A stretch of 56,706 nucleotides of DNA from Pedobacter ginsenosidimutans (GCF_001442625.1 NZ_LMZQ01000043.1:1-56706); one strand, 5' to 3'; shown: positions 36,648-45,808, counted from the first letter of the stretch. Numbers and translations are program-made. The notes: a model not told the origin generated them from the sequence alone.

Positions 36648-37634
36648 ATGCCAATTTTCAAAATCAAACATATCACCAATTACAAATATGAATTGCCTGT
36701 TCGCGATAGCGCAAATCAGATTATTTTATTTCCGATTAAGGATGATTTTCAAAAAGTGGTTAAACACGACCTGAATATCTCCGGAAGCCCGGAAATTGAA
36801 ATCTTTATTGATTATTATGGCAATGAAGTAGGCACATTTACCCAAAATGAGCCTCATACCCAGCTGAAAATTTTTTCCAAAGTAAGTGTAGAAACCTTCC
36901 CGAAGCCATTGCCGCAAGACGATATGTTTAGCAGCGAGCAGTGGAACAGTTTAAGCGCCTTAAAATTCGAAGTGCCGTATATCGATTACTTGCGCCAAGA
37001 AAGTTTCGAGGGCATTAGCCAACTGAAAGAAACAGCGCTGAAGATTAAAGATGCGGAAGATACACCCTATCAAACCGCAATAAAATACTGTGCCGATGTT
37101 TTCAATAATTTCGAATACATTAAAGGTGTAACCGCGGTTGACACCACCATAGATGAAATTTTAAAACTTAGAGCAGGTGTTTGTCAGGATTTTGCCCATG
37201 TACTAACCGCTATGTTGCGTTTAACAGGTATCCCTGCCAGATATGTGAGCGGTTACATCTGCCCCAATAGAGATGGTATGCGGGGTGAAGGCGCCACCCA
37301 TGCCTGGGCCGAGGCATATTTACCAGAATATGGTTGGCTGGGCTTAGACCCCACCAATAACTGTATTGCCAACGAAAACCATGTGCGCCTGGCAGTGGGC
37401 CGAAATTTTGCCGATTGCTCACCAGTAAAAGGTGTTTACAAAGGTGGTTTCGAACATATTATGGAAGTTAACGTATCAGTAGGTTATAACGATGAAGACT
37501 TTAATGATAACGAAACTTATTTTCAGCCAAAAGAAGTGAATTACACTAAGCCATCCGGAACAATAACCACCGCAAGAACACAAAACAGTTATCAACAATA
37601 TATGGAAGCGATGCAGCAACAGCAACAACAGTAG
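36648..37634 (+). CDS. Transglutaminase-like cysteine peptidase-fold protein (alpha-E cluster)
   Basis: This 328-residue protein has an N-terminal beta-rich region of the bacterial transglutaminase type (FKIKHITNYKYELPVRDS...). The catalytic domain has Cys 179 (LRAGVCQDFAH), His 218 (GATHAWAEAYL) and Asp 234 (GLDPTNN), a complete triad. It lacks a signal peptide, so it should be cytoplasmic with the ATP-grasp partner. It may hydrolyse or transfer the amide made by that partner (inference). The C-terminus is a run of six Gln encoded by CAG/CAA. It is 108 bases after the alpha-E gene. Confidence 0.92.
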   Translation: MPIFKIKHITNYKYELPVRDSANQIILFPIKDDFQKVVKHDLNISGSPEIEIFIDYYGNEVGTFTQNEPHTQLKIFSKVSVETFPKPLPQDDMFSSEQWNSLSALKFEVPYIDYLRQESFEGISQLKETALKIKDAEDTPYQTAIKYCADVFNNFEYIKGVTAVDTTIDEILKLRAGVCQDFAHVLTAMLRLTGIPARYVSGYICPNRDGMRGEGATHAWAEAYLPEYGWLGLDPTNNCIANENHVRLAVGRNFADCSPVKGVYKGGFEHIMEVNVSVGYNDEDFNDNETYFQPKEVNYTKPSGTITTARTQNSYQQYMEAMQQQQQQ

Positions 37635-37700
37635 GCAGTTTTCAGTTTGCAATTTGCAGCTGGCAGTTTCAACATCATCAGGAATAAAAGCAGTGGAGAT

Positions 37701-39032
37701 CTATTTCAAATCTCTGCTGTTTAAAATTTCATCGATCTTCTCATTTTCAATAATCCACATCCCTATCCGTTCATCGGTAATCCCATCCATCAGGTTATAA
37801 GTAAATGTAGGTTTGTTATCTTTCATTTTAGTAAAAAGATATTTGAACATGATGTTTTTATTATCTTTCAGTATTTCGGCAACCTCAATAATATGAGTCG
37901 AAATCATGAAACAACAATCTTCTATTTTAGAAAATGATTTAATTACAGATAAAGACCCATCAAAAGCGTCTTTTACATTTGTACCCCTAAACAACTCATC
38001 AAAAATCACGAAAATATTTTTAGCGATTTTAATCTTCTCAGCAACATGTTTTACCCTTAAAACCTCATTGTAAAAATGGCTATAGCCTTGATTTAAATTA
38101 TCGGGTAAATTTATAGTCGATATTAGCCCTTGCCAAATACCCGTTTCCATGTATTTTGCAGGAACTGGAAGCCCTAAATGCGCTAAATAAACAGATATAC
38201 CAACAGACTTTAAAAAAGTAGATTTTCCAGCCATATTACTCCCAGTAAGAAAGCAGACATTCTTCTCCGTTTCGAATTCAATGTCATTAGCAACAGGGTT
38301 ACTTAAAAAAGGATGAAAAACGCCATTGATACGAAAATGGCGCGCTTTTAGATTTACATTTGGCAGGGTTAAATTAAACTTTCTGGCAGCCTGAACAATA
38401 GAAAAATAAGCATCTACCTGATAGATGATATCTAAAAACTTCTTGATCGTTTTCATTTCAGTTTTCTTAAAAATAAAATCAAGTTCCTCTAATTCGAATA
38501 TGCTGATCTTCTTTTCTTTACGTTCAACTATGTTTTTAACTAATACCTGCTTAAATAAGGAGAACACAACATCATCAAATTCTTTAGCCAGTTCAGGTTT
38601 ATCTTTATCATTCAATCCGGCAAAAACTTCGCCCAGCTTTTTAAGCAAAAAAATTATTTCTTTTATGCCTTTCTCTTTTAAATAATAGCCCTGGTTTGGA
38701 TAAAAGAAATAATTGACAGACTTCGTTAATGCTGATATCCTGGAATAAGACTTGATTTTAGCAAATTGCATCAGATAGCTTTCAACAAAATCGATATTGG
38801 TGCGGTCAAAATTTAAATTACCTGAATAACCTGAAAGATATTTTATTACATGCTGCCGTTCGTTAATGACCTGAATATCTGTAGATGGTGTTCTAAAAAT
38901 ATCGATTAGTTTATCCCTGCCCTTAATCGTTGAAGTAAAATTGAATAGTGAAAACACACTTTTATTTAAACCATAAGCCTCAAATATGTTTAAATCAGCT
39001 AAGGTTTGTTTATCTATATCAAACTTATTCAT
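37701..39032 (-). CDS. Short MutS-family ATPase lacking the mismatch-recognition domain
   Basis: This 443-residue protein has a helical lever/core region (about 1-225) followed by a MutS-type ATPase. Walker A is TGSNMAGKSTFLKSVG at about 263-278, an ST-rich stretch LPDNLNQGYSHFYNEV follows, Walker B is FVIFDELFRGTN, and there is a later ISTHIIEVAEIL. It has no N-terminal mismatch-binding domain with a Phe-x-Glu motif and no C-terminal Smr nuclease domain, so it is neither MutS1 nor MutS2. It may act on branched DNA or in a house-keeping role of unknown nature. The gene is isolated. Confidence 0.85.
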   Translation of the reverse strand: MNKFDIDKQTLADLNIFEAYGLNKSVFSLFNFTSTIKGRDKLIDIFRTPSTDIQVINERQHVIKYLSGYSGNLNFDRTNIDFVESYLMQFAKIKSYSRISALTKSVNYFFYPNQGYYLKEKGIKEIIFLLKKLGEVFAGLNDKDKPELAKEFDDVVFSLFKQVLVKNIVERKEKKISIFELEELDFIFKKTEMKTIKKFLDIIYQVDAYFSIVQAARKFNLTLPNVNLKARHFRINGVFHPFLSNPVANDIEFETEKNVCFLTGSNMAGKSTFLKSVGISVYLAHLGLPVPAKYMETGIWQGLISTINLPDNLNQGYSHFYNEVLRVKHVAEKIKIAKNIFVIFDELFRGTNVKDAFDGSLSVIKSFSKIEDCCFMISTHIIEVAEILKDNKNIMFKYLFTKMKDNKPTFTYNLMDGITDERIGMWIIENEKIDEILNSRDLK

Positions 39033-39234
39033 GAGGCGCTGTAGATGGATATCCTAAAATTGTTTTTATCTATAAATCTTTTCAAGATAAGAATTTACCA
39101 TGAGAGTTAGTCGTTTTCAATTGGCAATTAACAGTCTGATTTTGCCTAATGCTAAAAAAACTGCCAACCGAAACCCGCAAACTGCCAACTGATAAACTTT
39201 TTTTTCTAAATTTGCGCCTTTTACAAATAACAAT

Positions 39235-40683
39235 ATGATTAAGAGACAGCAAATTAAAGATTTATTAAAGTCGACAGCATTTGACACAGAGGTAACGGTT
39301 ATGGGATGGGTTAGAACTTTCCGTAATAATCAGTTTATTGCATTAAATGACGGGTCTTGCATGAGCAATATCCAGGTGGTGATCGATTTTAATAATTTAC
39401 CCGATGAGCTGTTAAAAAGAATAACAACTGGTGCGGCCATTTCTGCAACAGGTAAATTGATCGAATCGCTTGGTAAAGGGCAAACCGTTGAGATTAAGGC
39501 AACGACTGTAGAAATTTTGGGTGATAGCGATCCTGAAAAATTCCCATTGCAACCAAAAAAACACAGCTTAGAGTTTTTACGTGAAATCGCACACCTGCGT
39601 TTCCGTACCAATACTTTTAATGCCGTTTTTAAAGTACGTCATGCTTTGGCTTTTGCCATTCACCAATTCTACAACGAACGTGGTTTTGTGTACATGCACA
39701 CGCCTGTAATTACCGCAAGTGATGCAGAAGGTGCTGGTGAGATGTTTAAGGTAACTACTTTAGATTTCGACAATACACCACGTACAGATGACGGTAAGGT
39801 AGATTTCTCGCAGGATTTCTTTGCCCGCGCAACCAACTTAACCGTATCGGGTCAATTGGAAGGTGAGTTAGCGGCAATGGCTTTCGGACAGATTTATACT
39901 TTCGGACCTACTTTTAGGGCAGAAAACTCAAATACAACACGCCACCTTGCCGAGTTCTGGATGATTGAGCCAGAAGTAGCTTTTGCCGATTTAGAAGACA
40001 ATATGCAGCTTGCAGAAGATATGATGAAGTATGTGATTAAATATGCTTTAGATAACTGCAAGGATGAATTAGAATTTTTAAATACCCGTTTAGCCGAAGA
40101 GGACAAACAAAAACCGCAGAACGAGCGCAGCGAATTTAGCTTGTTAGAAAAACTCGATTTCTGTTTAGCCAACGAGTTTGAACGTTTAACCTATACGGAG
40201 GCAATCAGGATTTTAAAATCTTCTAAACCAAACCAGAAGAAACAATTTAAATACCTGATTGATGAGTGGGGTGCCGATTTACAAAGTGAGCACGAACGTT
40301 ACCTGGTAGAAAAACACTTTAAAAAACCGGTAATCTTAACGGATTATCCTGCCGATATTAAATCGTTCTACATGCGCCAGAATGAGCCAGATGCTGAAGG
40401 CAGACAAACTGTTGCAGCGATGGACATCTTATTCCCTGGTATTGGCGAAATGATTGGCGGATCACAACGTGAGGAACGTTTAGACCGTTTAACCAAACGC
40501 ATGGAAGATTTAAACATTCCGCAGGAAGAACTTTGGTGGTATTTAGATACCCGCCGCTTTGGATCAGCTCCGCACTCGGGTTTTGGCTTAGGTTTCGAAC
40601 GTTTGGTATTGTTTGTAACCGGAATGACCAACATCCGCGATGTAATTGCTTTCCCAAGGTTCCCGAAAAACGCAGAATTTTAG
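39235..40683 (+). CDS. asnS: Asparaginyl-tRNA synthetase
   Basis: This 482-residue class IIb enzyme has an N-terminal OB-fold anticodon-binding domain (VTVMGWVRTFRNNQFIALNDGSC). The catalytic core holds motif 2 (YTFGPTFRAENSNTTRHLAEFWMIEPE) and motif 3 (GFGLGFERLVLFVTGMTNIRDVIAFPRFP). The R-x-x-x-FRAENS form and the final PRFP match AsnRS rather than AspRS. It charges tRNA-Asn with asparagine. A TAAATTTG at 39207-39214 is a possible -7 element, and a terminator follows. Confidence 0.96.
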   Translation: MIKRQQIKDLLKSTAFDTEVTVMGWVRTFRNNQFIALNDGSCMSNIQVVIDFNNLPDELLKRITTGAAISATGKLIESLGKGQTVEIKATTVEILGDSDPEKFPLQPKKHSLEFLREIAHLRFRTNTFNAVFKVRHALAFAIHQFYNERGFVYMHTPVITASDAEGAGEMFKVTTLDFDNTPRTDDGKVDFSQDFFARATNLTVSGQLEGELAAMAFGQIYTFGPTFRAENSNTTRHLAEFWMIEPEVAFADLEDNMQLAEDMMKYVIKYALDNCKDELEFLNTRLAEEDKQKPQNERSEFSLLEKLDFCLANEFERLTYTEAIRILKSSKPNQKKQFKYLIDEWGADLQSEHERYLVEKHFKKPVILTDYPADIKSFYMRQNEPDAEGRQTVAAMDILFPGIGEMIGGSQREERLDRLTKRMEDLNIPQEELWWYLDTRRFGSAPHSGFGLGFERLVLFVTGMTNIRDVIAFPRFPKNAEF

Positions 40684-40717
40684 GAAGGGTTTAGGGTTTA
40701 GGGAAAACCAATTATCA

Positions 40718-40755
40718 AAGGAGTCAAGTTTTTTTAAAACTTGACTCCTTTTTTT
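40718..40755 (+). terminator. asnS terminator
   Basis: AAAGGAGTCAAGTTT and AAACTTGACTCCTTT form a 15-bp stem followed by T residues. Confidence 0.9.
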
Positions 40756-40824
40756 GCCTAAAATTTCTACATTAAAGTTTGAGATTTATTGCTTGGTGTA
40801 TTTAATCTGTTGTTAGCTGCTTAA

Positions 40825-41811
40825 CTATATGGTGGCCAACACCTCCATTGTCTTTTTTTCTTTTTCCGAAATAGTTTTTAAGATATTGGATGCTTGTTCG
40901 ATGTATTTAAAATCTTTTGTTTCACTTACCTTTTCGAATAGCTGTGATACAGTTGTCCAGAGTGTTGCAATTTCTGAAAATGCCTCCCATCCTGTCTTTA
41001 GCTCATCAAGCTTCAGCAATTCATAACTTTCTTTTAAGAAATCACGATACAAATTCCTGAACAATGCGCCACCTGTACCTGCTTTTTCCATAATCATAGC
41101 AGATAGTTTAAACTCATGCGCTATGTTGTTACCCGCATTAAACCATTTCACAATTTCAGCACTTGTTTTCAAAATCCCTTTGTAGGCAATATTCGTAATG
41201 GGTGGGTTCAGGTATTCGATGGCGTTATTTTTAATCGCTATCGGTATGATCTCTTTTAGATCTTGATTATTCCTTTTGCTAGTCTGTTTAAGTGTATAAT
41301 ACAGATTTTTCGAAGCCATAGGTCCTTTTTCAGCCCTCGCCAATGTTAAACTTTCTAAAGAAGTTTTTACCTCCCCGCCTTGCTGTTTTGTATCCACTAA
41401 AAAAGCATTTTCATGGTCATAGCCATAAATTGCAGCATAGTGGCCTGCAAAATGAAAAGGGTTCGAAAAATATTCCAAATGGTAACAGTCTAATTTCAGT
41501 CCTACAGCCTGTCCTTTATCGAGAAGCTGCTTTACATTATCCCAGGCTTTTTGTTTTGAAGAAGTTTCCTCAACAGTTAATTCTAGATTTAAATTTTTAG
41601 CAATGTTTTGTGTCAACAGATCGGTTTTTATTCTTCCTCCTATAAATGGAAAATCCATTGTTTTCATATTCCAATAGATAAAACCAAGCCCTTCACCAAG
41701 TCCAAAAAGCATGGGTTCGGAAAGTTCAATCCCCAGTTGCAGCAACAAGGTTCCCGTTGCAGTGGTTTCGCAATGTTGTCCATCAAAAGGCTTTAAATGC
41801 TCAATTTTCAT
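40825..41811 (-). CDS. BtrH N-terminal-domain protein with DUF4872-like C-terminus
   Basis: This 328-residue protein starts KPFDGQHCETTATGTLLLQLG, with nucleophile Cys 14 following Gln-His. This is the pattern of the BtrH N-terminal (papain-like, cysteine-acyltransferase) family. Further matches are LFGLGEGLGFIYW, and FAGHYAAIYGYDHENAFLVDT holding His and Asp candidates for the triad. The C-terminal half is helical (LLKLDELKTGWEAFSEIATLW) and fits the DUF4872 partner domain. In butirosin synthesis BtrH transfers an acyl group from a carrier protein. No antibiotic or carrier-protein genes are nearby, so the role here is unclear. Confidence 0.82.
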   Translation of the reverse strand: MKIEHLKPFDGQHCETTATGTLLLQLGIELSEPMLFGLGEGLGFIYWNMKTMDFPFIGGRIKTDLLTQNIAKNLNLELTVEETSSKQKAWDNVKQLLDKGQAVGLKLDCYHLEYFSNPFHFAGHYAAIYGYDHENAFLVDTKQQGGEVKTSLESLTLARAEKGPMASKNLYYTLKQTSKRNNQDLKEIIPIAIKNNAIEYLNPPITNIAYKGILKTSAEIVKWFNAGNNIAHEFKLSAMIMEKAGTGGALFRNLYRDFLKESYELLKLDELKTGWEAFSEIATLWTTVSQLFEKVSETKDFKYIEQASNILKTISEKEKKTMEVLATI

Positions 41812-42265
41812 TTTAACTGATTAATCGAAAACAATATATTATTTTTTTTCTCCCGGCCGTTTCCAGACGGGATTGGAAATGATTTAAAATAACAATTATA
41901 TGGTTTAGCAATATTACTATTAGAGTTGAAACAGGTAAGGGTCTTCGACAAGCTCAGACTGACACTGTTTAAGTTTAATTAATGATATAACATTGTCCAA
42001 GGGGATTAAAATTGGTTTAAAATCAGGAATCGTTCCGTACGGACATTTGCTGATTAATCCATTAATACCTCTTCATTACTGTCCACTTAAACCTGATTGA
42101 CGCGGATGCCGATTTTTCATCGGCAGAAGCAAAAAGCAGGACTGAATAAACCTAAACACCACTGCCCCTGCTTTCCAAAAAAACTAATGAGTTGCCATAT
42201 GCTAGACTTCCGAAGTTCTGCCTACGCTTAACTTCTTTTTAAACTTCGCAAAGTCATCCGCAAAT
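41812..42265. other. Intergenic stretch with repeat relics
   Basis: It contains GGGTCTTCGACAAGCTCAGACTGACACTG (41940-41968), a dispersed-repeat fragment. From 42085 to 42183 there is a relic with GCCGATTTTTCATCGGC and an end CCTGCTTTCCAAAAAA similar to those near 18170 and 22320. No gene was seen. Confidence 0.55.
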
Positions 42266-43927
42266 TTATCGTCCATCATCATGCATGCTATCTCCATACG
42301 GATTGGCATGTGCATAATCTACCGCCGAAACCTTATAATCGGTTGGAGCAAAACTGGCCGAAGTGCTCAGCGCCATACCCAGTTCGTAACGCGTTGGGTA
42401 AGGTGTTTTTAATAAGCTACCTGCCGGGATATATGGAAAACTCTCTAAATAACTCTGCATTACACTCGGACTAACCCGCCTATTGATATATGCCCTGCTT
42501 AGCTGATGCGTTTCTCTTAAACCCGCAGCCCCCAATAATTCTACAGCACTGGCCACAGTTAAGTTATGGAAGTTTTTAACCCGAACGGTTTTATCTTCTA
42601 CCACAAGGCCTTTCATTAAACTCTGATCTTGAGTAGCCACGCCTGTTGGGCAGGTATTGCTGTTACATTCTAAAGCCTGAATACAGCCTAAAGCGAACAT
42701 CATTCCGCGGGCAGCATTACACATATCGGCACCAAGGGCAATATTTTTAACCAGATCGAAACCTGTTGCCACTTTACCCGAGGCGATAATTTTAATGTGT
42801 TTTTTCAGATCAAAACCATTCAAAACATCGTATACAAAAGCCACACCTTCGCGCAAAGGCATACCTACCGAATTCGAAAATTCCTGTGGGGCAGCACCTG
42901 TTCCGCCTTCGCCACCATCAACAGTAATAAAATCAGGATAAATTCCGGTTTCTACCATGGCTTTACAAATGGCATAAAATTCGCTTTTACGACCGATACA
43001 AAGTTTAAATCCTACTGGTTTACCTTCCGATAAATCGCGGAGTTTCTTCACAAACTCCAACAAACCGATAGGCGTATTAAATGCCGAGTGTGCAGGTGGC
43101 GATAATACATCTTTACCTTCGGGTACTAAACGGATCCTGGCTACCTCTGGCGTTACCTTTTTGGCAGGCAGCATACCACCGTGACCAGGTTTAGCGCCTT
43201 GTGAAAGTTTAATCTCGATCATTTTTACCTGGTCGGTTTTTGCCCTTTCGGCGTAAGCATCGTAATTAAAGGTACCATCGGCATTTCGGCAACCGAAATA
43301 ACCGGTACCAATCTGCCAGATCAAATCGCCTCCGGGCTGACGGTGATAATCGCTGATTCCACCTTCGCCCGTATTGTGTGCAAAGTTGCCCATTTTAGCA
43401 CCGCCGTTTAAAGCCAGAATTGCATTCTGACTTAATGAGCCAAAGCTCATGGCCGATATATTATAAATACTCGCAGAGTAAGGTTTTTTGCAATCTGGGC
43501 CACCGACAGTAACACGTGGATCTAAGTTTAATTCGTGGTGAGAAATGGCCGCAATACTGTGGCTTAACCATTCGTAGCCATTATCGTAAACATTTAACTG
43601 CGTTCCGAATGGAATGGTATCGTTATCTTTTTTAGCGCGTTGATAGATTAATGAGCGGTTTAACCTGCTGTAAGGCGTACCGTTCGTATCGCTCTCTACA
43701 AAATACTGGTAAACTTTCGGCCTCAATTCTTCCATAAAATACCTTAAACGGCCAAAAACCGGATAATTTCTTACAATACTATGCTTGGGCTGATATAAAT
43801 CGTAAATACCAAGAATTACAAAAGGACCGGTGAAGATGAATGTCCACCACAAAAAAGGATGGTAAAGGCCCAGCATAATGGTTAGGGCAATTAAAAATGC
43901 GGCAATTGCGACGAAAGCTTTTCTCAT
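42266..43927 (-). CDS. Membrane-anchored FMN-binding glutamate-synthase-domain protein
   Basis: This 553-residue protein has two N-terminal membrane segments (AIAAFLIALTIMLGLY, WWTFIFTGPFVILGIY) followed by a glutamate synthase central/FMN barrel. ISAMSFGSLSQNAILALNGG starts the barrel, EIKLSQGAKPGHGG is the FMN-side loop, and FITVDGGEGGTGAAP and KIIASGKVATG follow. A cysteine cluster GCIQALECNSNTCPTG is of the type that binds a 3Fe-4S centre. It lacks the glutamine amidotransferase and GltD-like NADPH parts of true GOGAT. The family is common in Bacteroidetes, but its substrate is unknown and the electron donor would have to come from elsewhere. Confidence 0.9.
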   Translation of the reverse strand: MRKAFVAIAAFLIALTIMLGLYHPFLWWTFIFTGPFVILGIYDLYQPKHSIVRNYPVFGRLRYFMEELRPKVYQYFVESDTNGTPYSRLNRSLIYQRAKKDNDTIPFGTQLNVYDNGYEWLSHSIAAISHHELNLDPRVTVGGPDCKKPYSASIYNISAMSFGSLSQNAILALNGGAKMGNFAHNTGEGGISDYHRQPGGDLIWQIGTGYFGCRNADGTFNYDAYAERAKTDQVKMIEIKLSQGAKPGHGGMLPAKKVTPEVARIRLVPEGKDVLSPPAHSAFNTPIGLLEFVKKLRDLSEGKPVGFKLCIGRKSEFYAICKAMVETGIYPDFITVDGGEGGTGAAPQEFSNSVGMPLREGVAFVYDVLNGFDLKKHIKIIASGKVATGFDLVKNIALGADMCNAARGMMFALGCIQALECNSNTCPTGVATQDQSLMKGLVVEDKTVRVKNFHNLTVASAVELLGAAGLRETHQLSRAYINRRVSPSVMQSYLESFPYIPAGSLLKTPYPTRYELGMALSTSASFAPTDYKVSAVDYAHANPYGDSMHDDGR

Positions 43928-44010
43928 AATAATAGATTAGCGTATGTTTTGTTGGTACAAAGATTAGGATTATTAAACAACTGACACCATTAATTTGTTA
44001 TTTTTACGCT

Positions 44011-44631
44011 ATGCTTATTAAGATATATCCAGAAAACCCGAATGAAAGAGCCATTGAACAAGTTGTTGAAGTGTTGAAGAAAGGTGGTTTGATCATCTAT
44101 CCAACCGATACCATTTATGGTTTGGGCTGCGATATTACCAATCCAAAAGCGATCGAAAAAATCTGCAGAATACGTGGCATAAAGCCCGAAAAGGCCAATT
44201 TCTCTTTCATCTGTCACGATTTAAAACATATTTCCGATTACATTAAACCGATTGATAATACCACGTTCAGGGTGTTAAAAAAAGCTTTACCAGGACCATT
44301 TACCTTTATTTTTAATGCGAACAACAACGTACCTAAGCTATTAAGTTCCAATAAAAAAACGGTGGGTATCCGTGTGCCCGATAACAACATTGCCCGTTGT
44401 ATTGTAAAAGAACTGGGTAACCCTATCCTATCTACTTCGATAAAGGATGATGATGATGTAATCGAATATTCCACCGACCCGGAATTGATCCACGAAAAAT
44501 ACGAAGACCTGGTTGACCTGGTAATTGATGGCGGCTACGGCGATAATGATGCCTCCACCGTAATCGATTGTACTACGGGCGAGTTTGAAGTGATCCGTGA
44601 GGGTAAAGGAAATATAGAAGAGTATTTGTAG
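44011..44631 (+). CDS. YrdC/YciO/Sua5-family protein (threonylcarbamoyl-AMP synthase-like)
   Basis: This 206-residue YrdC-domain protein has GLIIYPTDTIYGLGCDITN, ICRIRGIKPEKANFSFICHDL, KALPGPFTFIFNAN, VGIRVPDNNIARCIV, and ASTVIDCTTGEFEVIREGKGNI. Sua5/TsaC makes threonylcarbamoyl-AMP for the t6A modification of ANN-decoding tRNAs. The short length, without the C-terminal Sua5 domain, fits TsaC or the YciO branch; the latter's activity is less certain. A TATTTTTA box lies just upstream of the ATG, implying a very short leader. Confidence 0.88.
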   Translation: MLIKIYPENPNERAIEQVVEVLKKGGLIIYPTDTIYGLGCDITNPKAIEKICRIRGIKPEKANFSFICHDLKHISDYIKPIDNTTFRVLKKALPGPFTFIFNANNNVPKLLSSNKKTVGIRVPDNNIARCIVKELGNPILSTSIKDDDDVIEYSTDPELIHEKYEDLVDLVIDGGYGDNDASTVIDCTTGEFEVIREGKGNIEEYL

Positions 44632-44645
44632 CGATCGGTCAAAAC

Positions 44646-45336
44646 CTCCCCCAGCCCCTCCTAAAGGAGGGGAGTTTCCCTCACAGTTTCAAAAGGATCA
44701 ATCTAGGGATACCTAGAACATACCCCATAAACCCCTATCCGCCTATCGGCACCTTTCCCCTGAAAGGGAAAGGGTTAAAGCAACAAATTACTGCACCCTG
44801 CAATACGCTCCATGTTTATCTGCCCCCTGCTATCGGCCTAGGAAATGATGGAAGGAGAAGCAGTTGAAACTTGTGCACAATCTTTCCCTAACCCAAAGAA
44901 CCAAAACAGAGGCAAGAACGATTTTTCTTCGTTCCTAGCCGCTGTTGCAAATAAAGTTTCGACTAGCTTATCCGACATCAGTTCCAAGCCTTGGGTTTTT
45001 GTTACTTTTGGGCCAAGCCAACCTGCAAAGCAAGCTTGAAGGCCTATAAAAACATATGCACAACTGAAAAAAGTAAGAGCCCCCTCGGCGGCGGTAGACC
45101 TGTACCGATTTTTCATCGGTAGCCGAGGCAAGACCGAGCCTAAAGCAAAACCTCCCCCAACCCCTCCTAAAGGAGGGGAGTTCCCACCCATAGCTCTAAA
45201 ACCCAACGATACAAAGTTCCTCAAAGACAACAATACCGCTTCCCGCCTGCGCGGGATCCGATAGCTATCGGATGACGACCGTATTATAGCGAGCGCCTTA
45301 AACCCCTATCCGAACCTTTCCCCTGAAAGGGAAAAG
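44646..45336. repeat. Composite hairpin-module chain, copy 1
   Basis: Order of modules: CCCCTCCTAAAGGAGGGG hairpin (about 44646-44690); CCTTTCCCCTGAAAGGGAAAGG hairpin (44752-44773) with its CTGCACCCTGC tail; the ~175-base block GGAAATGATGGAAGG...GTTACTTTTGG (44841-45011), identical in all but a few bases to 54104-54277; a ~49-base insert (45022-45070) that splits the TTACTTTTGG/CCAAAAGTAA hairpin; GTAAGAGCC...CCGAGGCAAGAC with an internal TACCGATTTTTCATCGGTA hairpin; a second CCCCTCC hairpin; CCGATAGCTATCGG (about 45258-45271); and a final CCTTTCCCC hairpin. Open frames inside are not called as genes. Confidence 0.85.
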
Positions 45337-45339
45337 ACT

Positions 45340-45808
45340 AAATTCCCAGCAGCATAGGAGCCTAAAATTTATCAACATCCAACCTAAATACCAAAGAAAT
45401 ATATAAATTTATATTTTAATACCGTACTCCACAAGCTTTTAACAAAACAAACAACTAAAATTAACCTCATTCTAATACTGAATTAATATTCTACGCTTAT
45501 TTTCGTAACCTAATCATTCTATATGGCGCTACAATTACTCCAATAAAACTTTCCAGCTAAAAAAAATCGTTGTCAGGCAATGATTTTCGCACAATTGCTA
45601 TAGATATTTCCCTGTAGTGACGATGGTTTGCGCTGAATGATCAAAAATCTTCTAATTACAATCCTTATTATTCTGTATGGCAAAACGTTTATCTAATCAT
45701 TCAAATCCTCGCGGGGCCGTTCCCGAAAAATAAAGCAATTACGCTTAATCCACTTCGCTAACTTATTCAAAAAGATTAATCATCGTTTCATATCCCTAAA
45801 AAACTTAT
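45340..45808. other. A/T-rich control region of the T9SS cargo gene
   Basis: About 470 bases are mostly A/T-rich with no gene. There is a weak hairpin AAAAAATCGTTGTCAGGCAATGATTTT at 45562-45588. No convincing promoter pair was identified. Confidence 0.4.

Noticed and set aside
44838..45233. Open frames on both strands in the repeat chain (including one translated identically at 54078-54293)
   Set aside because: The two copies are nearly identical in bases, with no excess of silent changes. One frame is broken by the 49-bp insert, and the segment is built of hairpins. No start region or family match was found.
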